Shown here one piece after another: positions 49,287-60,668 of a stretch of 64,000 bases of DNA. Both the position numbers and the translations under genes were made by a program. The stretch comes from Polytrichum commune (lineage: Eukaryota > Streptophyta > Polytrichopsida > Polytrichales > Polytrichaceae): NCBI GenBank assembly GCA_950295325.1, contig OX485807.1, positions 19,315,666 to 19,379,665 on the forward strand, read 5' to 3'. Numbering within the stretch: the stretch's first letter is position 1; each line of letters begins with the position of its first letter. Below the pieces are notes generated by a model. It had not been told where the DNA came from, made no database searches, and saw only the letters and a program-made list of their open reading frames with translations.

Positions 49287-50675
49287 TCAATCAGACTCTG
49301 AAGATGATAATCCAACATGAATATCATACTCGTTCCCTGCTAAATCACGTTGCCGTTTTCTACTAAACAGGGATTTCGCTATGGCATCTCGGCGCATGCT
49401 CATTTGATGTGTAGTTGTAGAGTAATTTGAAATTGAAGCAGTAAGGTCACTATCAAGAGATGTGCGATTTAGGAAATCAATGGGGGAGATTGCAACAGCT
49501 TCCGTTTCCAATAATGTAGTTGATGCAGCTGCTGCAGTTGACGTCGATGCCAAATTCCTTTGGAGCTGAGTTTGACCATCTTCAAACCAAGACATATTAA
49601 AAGTGTCATTATGCATAATAGTCAAATTATGCAAAATCAAACATGCTGTTACATGTGCAGGTACATGCCGGAGTTGACAATCCATCCTTTTTAATAGGAT
49701 TCTCCAACGCAACTTCAATATTCCAAACGCACGTTCCACACACATTCGAGAACTTGATTGAATGAAATTCCAGTGCTCCTGTTCGCGAGTGAAACCGTCT
49801 TTGCTACCAAGATAGGGAGTAAACATCCAGGGACGAGGTTGATAAGTAGCATCGCCCAGTAACGCATAAGGAAGGAGTTTTCCACCTAAACAATATTTAC
49901 CTATGTGGGATTTATAGAATAGGTTGTAGTCATGGATACTACCACACCACCCTATATCATAATCCCAAAAACAACAGGAATGGTCTACTACAGCTTGCAA
50001 TAACACAGAGTGAAATCCTTTTCTACAATAATAATCAGCAGCATGTTGTTCAGGAGCTATGATTGGAATATGACTGCCGTCTATAGCTCCAACAACATAA
50101 GGTATTCCATGGAGCGCTTCAAAATTTTCACTAATAGCTTGCATTTGTGATGGTGAAGGCCATCGAATAAACACATCCCTACAAGTTTCTTTTAGAGCTT
50201 GGCAAAATTCTAAAACAATTCCATGTACGGAAGAGACACCAACCCTAAAGCTATCAGCTATTATATAAAGAGGGGAACCGGATGCTAATCTGGTGATTGC
50301 AATTGCAACTCTTGTTTCAACTGAAATAGCCTTCCTTCGGTTTGTATCGACCTTAATAAGTACTGGCCCAACTTGTTGATAAACGTATTTGAAAGTTTCC
50401 TTTGTCATCCGAAACCGTTGTTTGAAAACAATATTGCTGTATGAACCTATTAAATCAATGTCAGCATATCCTGGGGTTCTTTCATAAGATTGAATCCTTC
50501 CTTTTGTCGATCCAACTCTCTTATTTTCAAGCATAAATTGATGTATAAGAAATAAAGCATTTTGATTTAAACGCAAGCTTGCTTCCACATTGACGGTGGA
50601 AGTGTAGAATAAAGCAATGAAGGATGCAAATTGAAAAATGAAGAGGACAACAAGCTTTCTTCGAGATGGATCCAT
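49287..50675 (-). CDS. HARBI1-like PIF/Harbinger DDE transposase
   Basis: Single-exon frame of 462 residues from ATG at 50675. The frame is open to 50792, but the MDPSRRK start is the first with a plausible N-terminus. A hydrophobic N-terminal stretch is followed by a helix-turn-helix region (TRVAIAITRLASGSPLYIIADSFRVGVSSV), then the DDE_Tnp_4 catalytic core: VVGAIDGSHIPI (first Asp), DIGWCGSIHDYNLF (substrate-side motif), LLGDATYQPRPWMFTPY (second Asp) and SRMCVERAFGILKLRWRIL (Glu). All catalytic residues are present with no stop or frameshift. Pro/Gly positions in the second Asp motif are atypical. The C-terminal 90 residues are Ser/Thr-rich with an RKRQRD basic patch. It would cut and insert the element with the ORF1 protein, acting in the nucleus. 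Confidence 0.93.
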   Translation of the reverse strand: MDPSRRKLVVLFIFQFASFIALFYTSTVNVEASLRLNQNALFLIHQFMLENKRVGSTKGRIQSYERTPGYADIDLIGSYSNIVFKQRFRMTKETFKYVYQQVGPVLIKVDTNRRKAISVETRVAIAITRLASGSPLYIIADSFRVGVSSVHGIVLEFCQALKETCRDVFIRWPSPSQMQAISENFEALHGIPYVVGAIDGSHIPIIAPEQHAADYYCRKGFHSVLLQAVVDHSCCFWDYDIGWCGSIHDYNLFYKSHIGKYCLGGKLLPYALLGDATYQPRPWMFTPYLGSKDGFTREQEHWNFIQSSSRMCVERAFGILKLRWRILLKRMDCQLRHVPAHVTACLILHNLTIMHNDTFNMSWFEDGQTQLQRNLASTSTAAAASTTLLETEAVAISPIDFLNRTSLDSDLTASISNYSTTTHQMSMRRDAIAKSLFSRKRQRDLAGNEYDIHVGLSSSESD

Positions 50676-51731
50676 GGCAGAAAAAATAATAATAAGCAAA
50701 CGGGATACAATTTGTGAGAATATCAAATCTATTGAAATAAAAATATAAGTAGCTGCATAATGTCTACTATATGTAAAAGTTGTAATGAACATTGAGTTGT
50801 CATAAGGTCACTGTAGTTTACTTTACTAGCACTATAAGTAGTCATCTTTTAATGGATTTGTAGTGTAGGTCAACTTACATGTAACTCTAATATTTTTAGT
50901 ACAAGTGTTCAAGCAAACTTTATTTATAATGAATTATAATGGATTTTCATATAATGGTAGATGTTACTTTTTTTTATTTTAAAAAAATGACGAAGAGGCG
51001 ATATTTAATGATAAATGGATGTTTTTATTAACATTATTGATGTTCATATTGTATAAAAATATAACATTAGCACATATCACATATGTGTAGTTTTTTTCAT
51101 TAAAATGTTGACAATTACATGTAGCTATATTTGGAAACTTGAGGGTACAGGGCAACTTCATGAAAGATGTCAGTACTTCTATTCTTTCGTCTTGGTACAC
51201 AACCCAATATTGTTTGTGCAATTTGATAACAAATTCCCTCCAAAATAGCACACTTATTATAATCCATTACCTTTAATTTTATAATGCAATTTTTTATTTT
51301 TTATTTTCAATTTCTTTTTTCAACCTCTAATTAAAAAGGTGATAATACACATAATTTGTGCAAAGAAGATAAAACAAACTCTCCTATGAATGACCAAAAG
51401 AAAAGTCTAGTGAGAAAATGTCTCTAAAACAAATTCATTTTTATGTATGGAGATAAGCTAACTCAAAAAATGTTTTAACATTCTAAGAGAATTTGAGTTT
51501 ATAGATTATTACCTAGTACATATAGAATACCGTTAAGATATATTAAAAATACCATTACATGATTTTCATAATGTTTTCATAATATTTACAAAATTACTTC
51601 TCCCATCATAGAGCAACGGATTCAGTTGAAAATATATTATCATATTATGAGTTTGATGTTCATCTGGGAAAGTAATGCATAAATTTTCACAACACATGAT
51701 GTAGCGTTTATACTTTCATAAAATACGCCTA
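50676..51731. other. Upstream of the transposase, AT-rich
   Basis: Probable transposase promoter and element interior. No gene or clear motif seen. Confidence 0.45.
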
Positions 51732-52047
51732 AGGTAGAGGGGCCATTTCCCGCTGGAATTTCAGATTGGCATGTTCATTGGGGAGTTATTAAGGGGGAAT
51801 CAATCTTGGAAGATGTGCAAAGTACATTGGAAATTGGACCAATTGGAATAATTAATTTTGGATTAATATTGAATTAGTTATGAATTTTGGAAGGAGAACT
51901 CATAGGGGTACCCAAAACCACTCACCCCAAAAATGTACACCATGATTACATAGAAATTTGAGGTTGGAAGCTATAATGTACCTCTTGTTTGGATAGGTCT
52001 AGTGAGCGGTTTAATAAGGACCTGAGCGGGAAAAGGCCCCTCTACCT
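51732..52047. mobile_element. TA-duplicating MITE, family E copy 2
   Basis: The 316-bp element is flanked by TA (51730-51731, 52048-52049). Ends are AGGTAGAGGGGCCATTTCCC and its near complement, and are related to 24654-25018. It was inserted 127 bases inside the right end of the Harbinger element. No coding capacity. Confidence 0.8.
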
Positions 52048-52173
52048 TATATTGGACGTCCGGTTCCGGTGTGAACCCATCCACCGGACGGGCAATGTGA
52101 TTGTTGACGTGGCAAGTTCCCTCCGCAATCAAGCGGACAAAGCACCGGACACCGGGTTTTGTCCACTACGAGT

Positions 52174-52197
52174 GGACGTCCCGGTCTGAACCGGGCC
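52174..52197 (-). repeat. Right terminal inverted repeat of the Harbinger element
   Basis: Exact reverse complement of 39647-39670. TTGTCCAC at 52159-52166 mirrors the left GTGGACAA at the same 31-base distance. Confidence 0.92.
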
Positions 52198-52200
52198 TAA

Positions 52201-54182
52201 GATATTAGGGTGCCAAATGTCAAGTTTCAGAGTGGAATGCATTGGTGGTGCTTGAAACGTGGTTTGCGAAGAGCTATGGAGGTTAAGGATTGTGTGTGCA
52301 ACAACAAGGCAACATGCAAGCTTCGAGTAAGATTGTTGCACCTTCTTAAGCTGGGATTTCGATTCTCTTTCATCGAATTTTGAAGTTCATTGCCTTTTGA
52401 GTATTGGATATGGAGCTATTTATTCACTTATCATTTTATATATGGGGCCATTGTCCACCTTATCAAAGCACACATTTAGCCTCAAATTTCCTCCATGTAC
52501 GATTAAAAATCACCACCCAAATTGACATATATGTTATGTGTTGTCACCAAATCCCATCAGGGGTCAGCGTTTCTTCTCTTCTCTGTTGTCACCAAATACT
52601 CCCTATAATGTATCTAATGTAGCCACCCTACAATCCACAAAATATCTCAAGCTCGTACCTTGGTTGCTTTTGAGCTCATCATGTAGCCAAACCTACTACC
52701 TTTCAAAAAAATAATAAGAGTTGGACCGGACTACAACATAGGTGTCGGAATTGACCACTCATACTTAAGTCCAAACTCTATAAGATGTTCTTGGCCTAAC
52801 CCCTAGGCGGTTGGGCCAGTTATCCTATTGCCCCCTTCTTGGATGGGGTGCTACTATGGCAACAACCAAACCATATACACAACCCAAGGTTTTGTCACAA
52901 ACATGGGACTTGGGAAACTTAGCATGCAAGTGAAGAAACTCTCCATTTAGGATACGTGGCTTTTATACGCTTTCTATTCTTAGTCAGACACCTATATTTG
53001 AGTGCTATATGGCAAGGGTTGTGATTAGGATTGGACACCAAAATACATGTGTTGCAGTATGATTGGACTATGTGCTCAAAACATGGACATCATTCAAGAT
53101 TTAATACTATTTCAAATAGGAGGGCCCAATAATCTTCACTTGAGGAAACTTGAACGATTCTATGAACACTTATTGACCTCCTACAACTTTTGCATCTCAA
53201 CTTCAATTATGAAGTTTGGAGCAACGGTTTACCCAATTTACAAGTGCTTACCGGATGAAAAAAAATCCTGATATGACCCAACGATCCAAGTTGTGTGCGA
53301 GGTTCGAAGTTGCATTATAGAGCCACATACTTTACGCTTGCTTTCTTTACGAACATCAATGTTTATATGGAGGGAGAGATGAATTATTGCATGCAAGCCC
53401 ACCTCTCACTCATGCAACACAAAAGTCCTCAAATAATATGCAACCCGAAAGTTATTAATCTTGATTAATTTGACATCAGAATTAACTTCAAAGACCCTAA
53501 AAACCCAGTCTAGTCCGTTGTCATTTGAGATGAATCAACCACAAACCTATAAGAGAAGGTAAGTTTTTATGTTGGATGGGTGAGATAATTCCCTCCATCT
53601 CCTTTATACAGTATCTATATATCTATTTATCTATCTACTACATCCTCAAAGCATCAGGATCTAGGGGTTCAGAAGATCTAGGAATTGTATAGATTTCATA
53701 GAAAGAGATTCACTGAACAGCACAGTATCTATGGAGTTGGTAGGCAATCGGTTTACTAGATGTTCACACGCGAGGATCTTCGGAAGTTGCGATGTTGTGG
53801 AGTTGTGACATGTTGAATGCGGTGATGATGTGCACATAACACAACTTAATTCAATGGAATCTTGGGAAAACTCGCAAGTGCAGGCAGTCTACTGAAGATG
53901 TTGTAACCGACATTGGCATGCAACATAACTTAACCTCAGAACGCAGGAGCAAATGTGCATTGAACTGATTTACCTCAACAGAAATTTAATTTTAGCGATT
54001 TGGTGGTCGCTTCCATGTGCATTGGGGTTGTTTAAGTTGCTGATGAATACATTATTTTGAGATTTTGGATGTTACAAGGTTTAGGGTAGGGGAGATTCTG
54101 TGTGAGGTTTGGGATTCATTTTTGGCTCCAAAACTTCAAAGAGTTAAAATTTCAAGATTGAAGTTAAGGTTGAGCAAGAGAG
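52201..54182. other. Intergenic, repeats, then the 5' region of the pseudouridine kinase gene
   Basis: Bases 52965-53240 are a minus-strand family B copy (ATTTGAGTGCTATATGGCAAG, then GATTGGACTATGTGCTCAAA). Bases 53370-53610 are a family I copy (GATTAATTTGACATC, TCATTTGAGATGAATCAACC). The last few hundred bases probably hold the promoter and 5' UTR of the kinase gene. Confidence 0.5.
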
Positions 54183-57100
54183 ATGGAGTGGGAGCAGCAG
54201 CGAAGGAGGGTGAACACCATTGCTCGACATCTCACAGACTCCTCCTCATTGCACGCTCTGGTATGTGGCTCAATTAAAAAATTAAAAATTTTTGTTTTGT
54301 TCTGTTTTCCATCGTTACAAATTGTTGTGAGTTTCTTGGGGTAGGCCTCTCCCTGCAAATTAACGTGCACTTTTATTGCATGAGTAGGTTGTGGCATTAC
54401 CCAAATATATCAACCAACACACATGCTTGCAACAACTTTTATAGACCATCCCTATCTTTTGATGCTAATCCTCAAGGGATGATTGTTTGACTCTTGAGGT
54501 TTAGTATTAAAAAGATAGGGTGGTGTATAAAAAGTCAACCCTATGAAGTTCACTCAATTGTGCAATTGCGTTAATGCGAAGGGGAATGATGTTCTTGGTG
54601 GCATTTGGGTGCTTGACTACCAGGCATATGAGAAAAGTCGGAAACCATCCCACCTTTCGATGCTAATCCTCAGGGGGTCGTTGGGCTCTCGAGGATTAGT
54701 AGCAAAAGATGAAATGGTCTGTAAAAGTTAACCTTATGAAGTTCGCCAATTTTGTGGCTTCAGGGCAAGCGTGTCCATATCAGATGCAGGAATCCATCAT
54801 TGAGCTATGTTGTGAGTAATAAAATTTTGAATATGCCTTTATGCAAAGGGGAATGGTGTTCTTGGTGGCATTTGGGAGCTGGCCTACCAGGCATACGAGA
54901 CAATTAGGAAACCATCCCATCTTTTGATGCTAATCCTAAAGGGTTGTTCAACTCTCGAGGTTAAGTACAAAAAATAAAAAAAAATAGTTTATAAAACTTA
55001 ACCTTACGAAGTTCACCAATTTTGTGGCTTCAGGGCAACCATATCCAGATCAGATTAAGAATCCATCACGGAGCTATGTTGTGAGTAATTTAATTTTGCA
55101 CTTGTCTTTATGCAAAGGGGAATGATGCTTTTGGTGGCATTTGGGTCCTTGCTTACCAGGCAGTATGAGAAAGGTCAGGAACCATCCCTTTTTTTGATGC
55201 TAATCCTCAAGGGATTGTTTGATGCTTGTTGATTAGTAGCAAAAGATGGGATGGTCTAAGAAAGTTAACCCTGCAAAGTTCATCGATTTTGAGGGTTTAG
55301 GGCAAGTGTGTCCATCTCATATGAAAAATGCATCCGTGGCAATTATGTTGTGAGTAAATCAATTTTTGCACTTGCATTTATGCGAAGGGGGATGATGTTT
55401 TTGGTGGCATTTGGTTGCTTGACTATCAGGCATATGAGAAAATTCGGCAACCTGGAGCACACGCAGCAGTTATCATAGGAGGGATGGTTCTTGACATCCA
55501 AGCCACACCCACAGGAGGGAGTCTTGTTCGCGGAAGCACTACACCTGGAGAAGTTATTAGCAAGCCATGAACTTGCCACTTTTTATTTGATGTGCTGGTC
55601 ATTGTCATCCATATTTTATTTATTTAGGCTGCCGTTTCGTGAAAATTCTTCACATTGAGTTCATCGGTTTATTGTCATGTTGGTGCTATTCTAGAATATT
55701 TTATCTGTGGTGAAAATTGACTGTTACTATGCGGAAAAGTGAGTTTCGGAGAGAGATGTCTGTGTTGCGCAGGTACGCTATGTGAGAGGAGGAGTGGCTA
55801 GAAATGTTGCTGAAAACATGTCACTTTTGGGAACCTCTCCATTCCTTATAAGTGTAGTTGGTGAGGATGTAGCAGGTACATTTTTGAAACTCTTGGATTT
55901 GGAAAAGGTCTATGTTGGAGCACCCATTTTCTGTTTGATTTCTAGTAATAATGCTATGAGTCTGTCACTGTGAGGAGTATTGTCATTTATCATGAGGTAG
56001 GGATTGTGGCATAATACCACATATCAAAAGATACATTAGTGATGATTGATATGTATTCATTGTGTCAATAAGGATTAAATTTGGTTGAGAATAATCTCTC
56101 AAATGAATCATATCACAATCTTGACCTTATTAAATTCTCCAGCATTTGTTGGTCTATTGTAGAAGTTTATCGTCTCTAGCATGCTGTGGTTCAGTTTTTC
56201 AATGACAAGTATGCTCGTGCATGCAGGTGACTCGATGGTTAACCACTGGAAGTCAATGGGGCTGTCTATAGAGGGTGAGTTTGTAACCTTACTATTAATT
56301 TTATGTGTCAGAAATGCTTTACATGCACTGATGCTGAGTAATTCATAAGTGGAATTTCAGACTTTGCCCTTGTAACCCGGTTACGACATTGCAATCTAAT
56401 GAATGATAACCATTGACTCCTTCCTCACAATAAATAATTGATAATCATCAGGAATTGTTATCTCAAAGTTTCCTAGAAATTATCTCTGTAGTAACATATA
56501 TGCTTCATCTGTCTCTTTGATAGGGTTTGGTATTTCTTCAATGTTAACATCATGCACACCAGTCATACCATAAGATATATTTCCTAACTCTCGAATTTTG
56601 GACTAACCATCTATAATTATATTTGGACAAATTGGTAGAATGAAGGCAACAAGTGATTTTAGTGCAGATATGCTTTGTTGAAATAAGAGGAACAGGAATT
56701 CGCAGGTGCAAGGGGACAACAACTCCTGTGGTGTCTGCAGTCTTTGACAAGCAAGGAGAGCTAGCTGCAGCTGTTGCAGATACTTATGCTATTGTAAGTT
56801 TCTTGGCCTTACATTTCTTTTCAACCAAACTTTAATTCGTGCCAGGCAAGTGACAGTAGATGGAAGATAAAGAAATTCGAGGATCTATACGACCAATGAC
56901 AAACTGAAAGTGAGGAACAGAGTAATTCTTAAGTAATGTCAATTTTCTTGGAAGGAAGCTTAAGTATGCTTTGCCACCTTGTTGAAGCGTTCTTGATATA
57001 AAAAAACTTTGGAATGACCCTTTGTGTATCTGGAGACTGGAGAGAGTTGCAAGGGTAACCCATGATACTGAAAGAGAGGAACTGATTTGCGGAATCTCTC

Positions 57101-59326
57101 TTATTGTGTTTCTTAAGAATCAGAACCAAAGTTTGAAGCAACATTGACATTTTCTGACTTTTAAACTGTTGGGATACTTAGTATAACATGCTGCAATGAC
57201 TCTTTTCAACGAGGACAGGAGGAGCATTTAACATCTGAATGGATCAATAGATTTGCGGACATTATCAAAGGAGCATCTATCCTCATGCTTGATGCAAACT
57301 TGATGCCCTCCCCTATGGAAGCTGCTTGTTCTTGTGAGTGGTTTTGATGTCCTTTCAAGTACACCTGTTTCTAAACTCCAACTTTCTTGTTGTTTACAAT
57401 TATTGTATGAAGTCATTTATTTGGGGATTCAAGAAATGCAGATTTTCCATTTTTTTTGGAATGGATGGTGTGTCAACAAACACTTGTATGAGTTTCTACA
57501 TTGTATTTGAAGGCATCCTGACTATGTGACATCATAAATTACCAGTCAATGCAGGTCATTGGATGCTTAGAATTTAATAGTGACATACCATTTGAGCATG
57601 TATATCTGTTTCTTGAATGTATTAATTGGATCCGGAAATTTTGCTTGGATTTAGCTCATTTAAGTCATTTTTGTTAGTGTTATTGAGGTGCTTTTTTGGT
57701 TTGTGATGGTCAGTGGCAAGGGAGGCAAATGTACCTGTCTGGTTTGAGCCTGTTTCAGTGGCCAAAAGTGCTAGAGCTTCCAAATTTCTTCATCTGGTAC
57801 AGATCTCCCATCTCTACTTGTTGGTACACATCAGCTTTTTGATTCATTTAATGTTATCACCTTGAAGTATTTACAGCCTCACTAGAATTGTGTATGTTCT
57901 TTTCCCCTGGCATCTTGTGGGGCTTGCTTGCAAATTTGAATTACATCAGGTTGATGATGAGTATCATCTATATTCAAGAGATTTTTAGCCATATGCAACC
58001 AAGTTCATGATGTATCAAAGTAGACCTGAATCCCTAAAACATGTTGTAAAGATGTTGCATTCAAAGATTAGACAAGAATGATGTTTGTAGTCTTGTTCAA
58101 CCTTCCTCAAGTTTTTTGGGGTTCTGTTAGAAATGCCTGCACAGTTTTTAGTACATTCTTTTTTCTTAACACTGGTATCCTGGCAAGGCTGGTCAGGCTT
58201 GTCACTTCAATATTTGAGAGTCTGCTCTGTGAGTTAGTCTTTGTTCTTATTTCAAGTAAGGAGGAAAAAGGGCGGAAGATCAAGTTTGTGCTATTATTAT
58301 CAATTGTAGGATAAACTCCAGTTGAATTTATGTTACTATGATAATGTACATTAACAAGTCTAGAGAACGATTCTTTCTGAAGCCACGAAATTTATAATTT
58401 GACAGACTTGTCTGAGAGTCTCTATTGACATTTCATTTACAGTCTACAAAAACTTGGTCTGGCAAATTGTAGTTGGGGTTTTGATACTAGGAAGGCATGC
58501 TTGACTTCATGCTGACTGATCAATATTGTGGTAGTGTATCACACAAGTGTGGATATATCCAAGTTAGAGCAATTGCTACTTATGTTTGCTTTGTGATACT
58601 GAAATTGTATTTTGGAATAAAAGACATACTACAAAAATGGGTGCACGTACAAAAAATGCAGGAGTCTTCTATCTCTCTATCTGAAGTGAGCAGCTGATTG
58701 GTTGCAGATGACTTATTTGTCGCCAAATGAGGCAGAACTAGTTGCTATGGCTGAATACTTGTACCAGAATGGTGTTCAGACGAAGCCTCTTGACAATGAT
58801 GATGTACCTCCTGGAAAGAATTTACGTGAGCCCTCGGCTTCTATATGGCGAATGCGACATTCGATCCAAAGTTTACTTGACATGGGCTTGCAATATATCA
58901 TTCTTACTATGGGGAGCCACGGAGCTGTGTTGTGCTCAGCCAACACTAAGTCATTGGGACCTCATACTTCAAGGTGAAATACACATGTAAATCTTCACCA
59001 TCATTCCTGTGCACCGTCATAAAATATAAATGTTTTAAGAGCTTCTTGTTAAAGATTAAAATCATAAGTGTGACTCCTTATGTTTTGGCATAGGTACTCA
59101 ATGCTTGAGATACTGACACTTGAGTACAAAATTACACTTTTTTTTTGCTACCAAGAGTGGAGAAAAGAGTAGCAAGAGAGTCTGACGATTTATTCAGTAT
59201 CATATACTATGGAACAAGTTGGTCAACAGATCTTGCAGATATCAAGCTTTGTAACAATTGCTAGATACATAATTTTTCATCCATATTTTTATAGACATAC
59301 ATACATCTATATCTATATATATATTT

Positions 59327-59357
<31 letters not shown>

Positions 59358-60668
59358 TACACATATACACATGTTGACAACTTTGATAGGTATCATAATT
59401 TAGCAAAGTTTGGATGTGTCTTTCTTATAATGTCATTGTCAGAGGATTGTTTTTGCGGGCATATGAAGTTTGTGTCCTGTTATCATGAAGATAAAATTGT
59501 GGTTAGGCCAATGAGTGTTTATCAAAATCTAGGCTAATATCATGCTTATAATCTTTGTCTCCTTACCCTAATTTGTGGTGTTGTTTTCCCCCATGTTTTT
59601 TTTGCGGGGGGCAGACCTGCGCAGAAAAGTGAATTGAGTAGACAACAACAGAGACCATCTGCCACCAACTGGACATCATCAACACCCAATTCTACAGAAC
59701 ACAAACCACAAGTCACTTATGTGCATTTTCCAGCTTTACCTGCTTCAATTGTAAATCTTAGTGGTGCTGGTGACTGCTTAGTAGCTGGAGCTCTGGTAGC
59801 TCTTTCCTCGAGCTTGGACGTCAAACATGCTTTGGCTTATGGAGTGTCTGCGTCCAAGTGGGCAGTCGAATCGGATTCCAATGTACCACAAAACTTGTCT
59901 CCTGGTTTAGTCTCAGGCATGTAGTTTCTTCCTGGTTCCATAATGATGCTAATTTTAAAGTTCTTTGTCATTACATAACATAATATATGTAAATTACTGG
60001 GCCTTTGGATAATAACCAATTGGCATCCGAGGTGGCATTCCAGGATTGGGCAAGAGGATGACTTTTCCCAGACCCTAATCCTTGCGCTTCCCCACCCTCA
60101 CTCTAGGCTGTTGATATCCATGATCCGAGGCCCAAAGGGAGGGCGCCAAATAGGTTATGTCCAACAACGGCCCTCCTGGCCCTCGGGGTTGACCTTGTCC
60201 ATAAAGAGGCAAATCCACGTGAAATTTTGTCAATAGGTTTTTTTTTCTGGGAATTATTGGCTAGTTCTAAGCGAAGATGTGACAATATAGTACTCAAACT
60301 ATATGATTTATATCAATAATTTGTTCAACCATCTACTTCCCAGTAGAGCATTTGGAAGCAAGAGGGGTCATTACTTCTTACAAGGTACTGTGGTGTTGAA
60401 AGCCTTAGCCTTCGTCTATATCTATTCTGGAAATACCTGTAGCCTAGTGTTTTTGGGTGTTCCAACTCTTTATCAGAATACCTTATTTGATTAGGCTGAA
60501 CACATTTGTATAACTATTGATGGTTAGACAGATGGAGTGATTAGGTCAGAGTATGTTCTATCTGTGGGTCATTCACGTTTGAAACTAACATATTGTGATT
60601 GTATCATCTATTGCCATGCAGAGGGTGCAAAGAAGGTGTTTATGTCCGCTCGAGAACTGGTATTGTGA
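54183..60668 (+). CDS. PUKI: Pseudouridine kinase, PfkB family, complete
   Basis: Ten exons: 54183-54260, 55430-55552, 55773-55875, 56227-56274, 56696-56793, 57219-57333, 57714-57796, 58708-58973, 59615-59904 and 60622-60668. Phases close throughout, giving 1251 bp and 416 residues. It phosphorylates pseudouridine to pseudouridine monophosphate in nucleoside catabolism. MEWEQQRRRVNTIARHL opens the protein, then VIIGGMVLDIQATP (ribokinase fold start), GGVARNVAE (PfkB signature 1), HWKSMGLSIEG, TTTPVVSAVFD, VPVWFEPVSVAKS, YLSPNEAEL, IILTMGSHGAVLC and LSGAGDCLVAG (signature 2, catalytic Asp). It ends KKVFMSARELVL. This matches Arabidopsis At1g49350 (PUKI) along its length, as recalled. The donor of exon 2 (GTTATT) and that of exon 9 are weak but required by phase. 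Unlike the peroxisomal Arabidopsis enzyme, the last three residues are not a usual PTS1. Confidence 0.9.
54445..55440 (+). repeat. Tandem array of about 269 bp in intron 1, four units
   Basis: GGTGGCATTTGG recurs at 54597, 54864, 55133 and 55403 (periods 267, 269, 270). Each unit repeats the pyrimidine tract, acceptor and first codons of exon 2 (AGGCATATGAGA or variants). Each also carries an 80-nt foldback bounded by ACCATCCC and GGGATGGT-like ends. The last unit runs into the true exon 2 at 55430. Confidence 0.9.
59300..59372. repeat. Compound TA, CG and CA microsatellite in intron 8
   Basis: TATA runs pass into CGCGCG and then a CA run. Confidence 0.9.

Larger units (their letters stand above)
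39647..52197. mobile_element. 12.55-kb PIF/Harbinger transposon with captured kinase exons
   Basis: The 24-bp ends, 39647-39670 and 52174-52197, are perfect inverted repeats starting GGCCCGGTTCAGACC. TAA flanks both sides (39644-39646, 52198-52200), the trinucleotide target site of PIF/Harbinger elements. Subterminal AGTGGACAA occurs at the same distance from each end, and GACGTCC and CTTGCCACGTC blocks also occur in both subterminal regions. Inside are the two canonical genes: a trihelix/Myb-like ORF1 (plus, 41773-43953) and a HARBI1 transposase (minus, 50675-49287). A histidine-kinase gene fragment (45085-47744) lies between them. The element also carries a CACTA element, a SINE and a TA MITE. 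Perfect termini suggest recent mobility. It is unusually large for the superfamily. Confidence 0.88.

Noticed and set aside
51732-52197. A single small MITE from 51732 to 52197
   Set aside because: The left and right ends do not match each other. The segment splits into a TA MITE (to 52047) and the right end of the large Harbinger element.
59905-59924. Ending the pseudouridine kinase at the TAG at 59922
   Set aside because: A donor at 59905 joined to 60622 adds the conserved C-terminal helix (KKVFMSARELVL) expected in the family and closes the phase.
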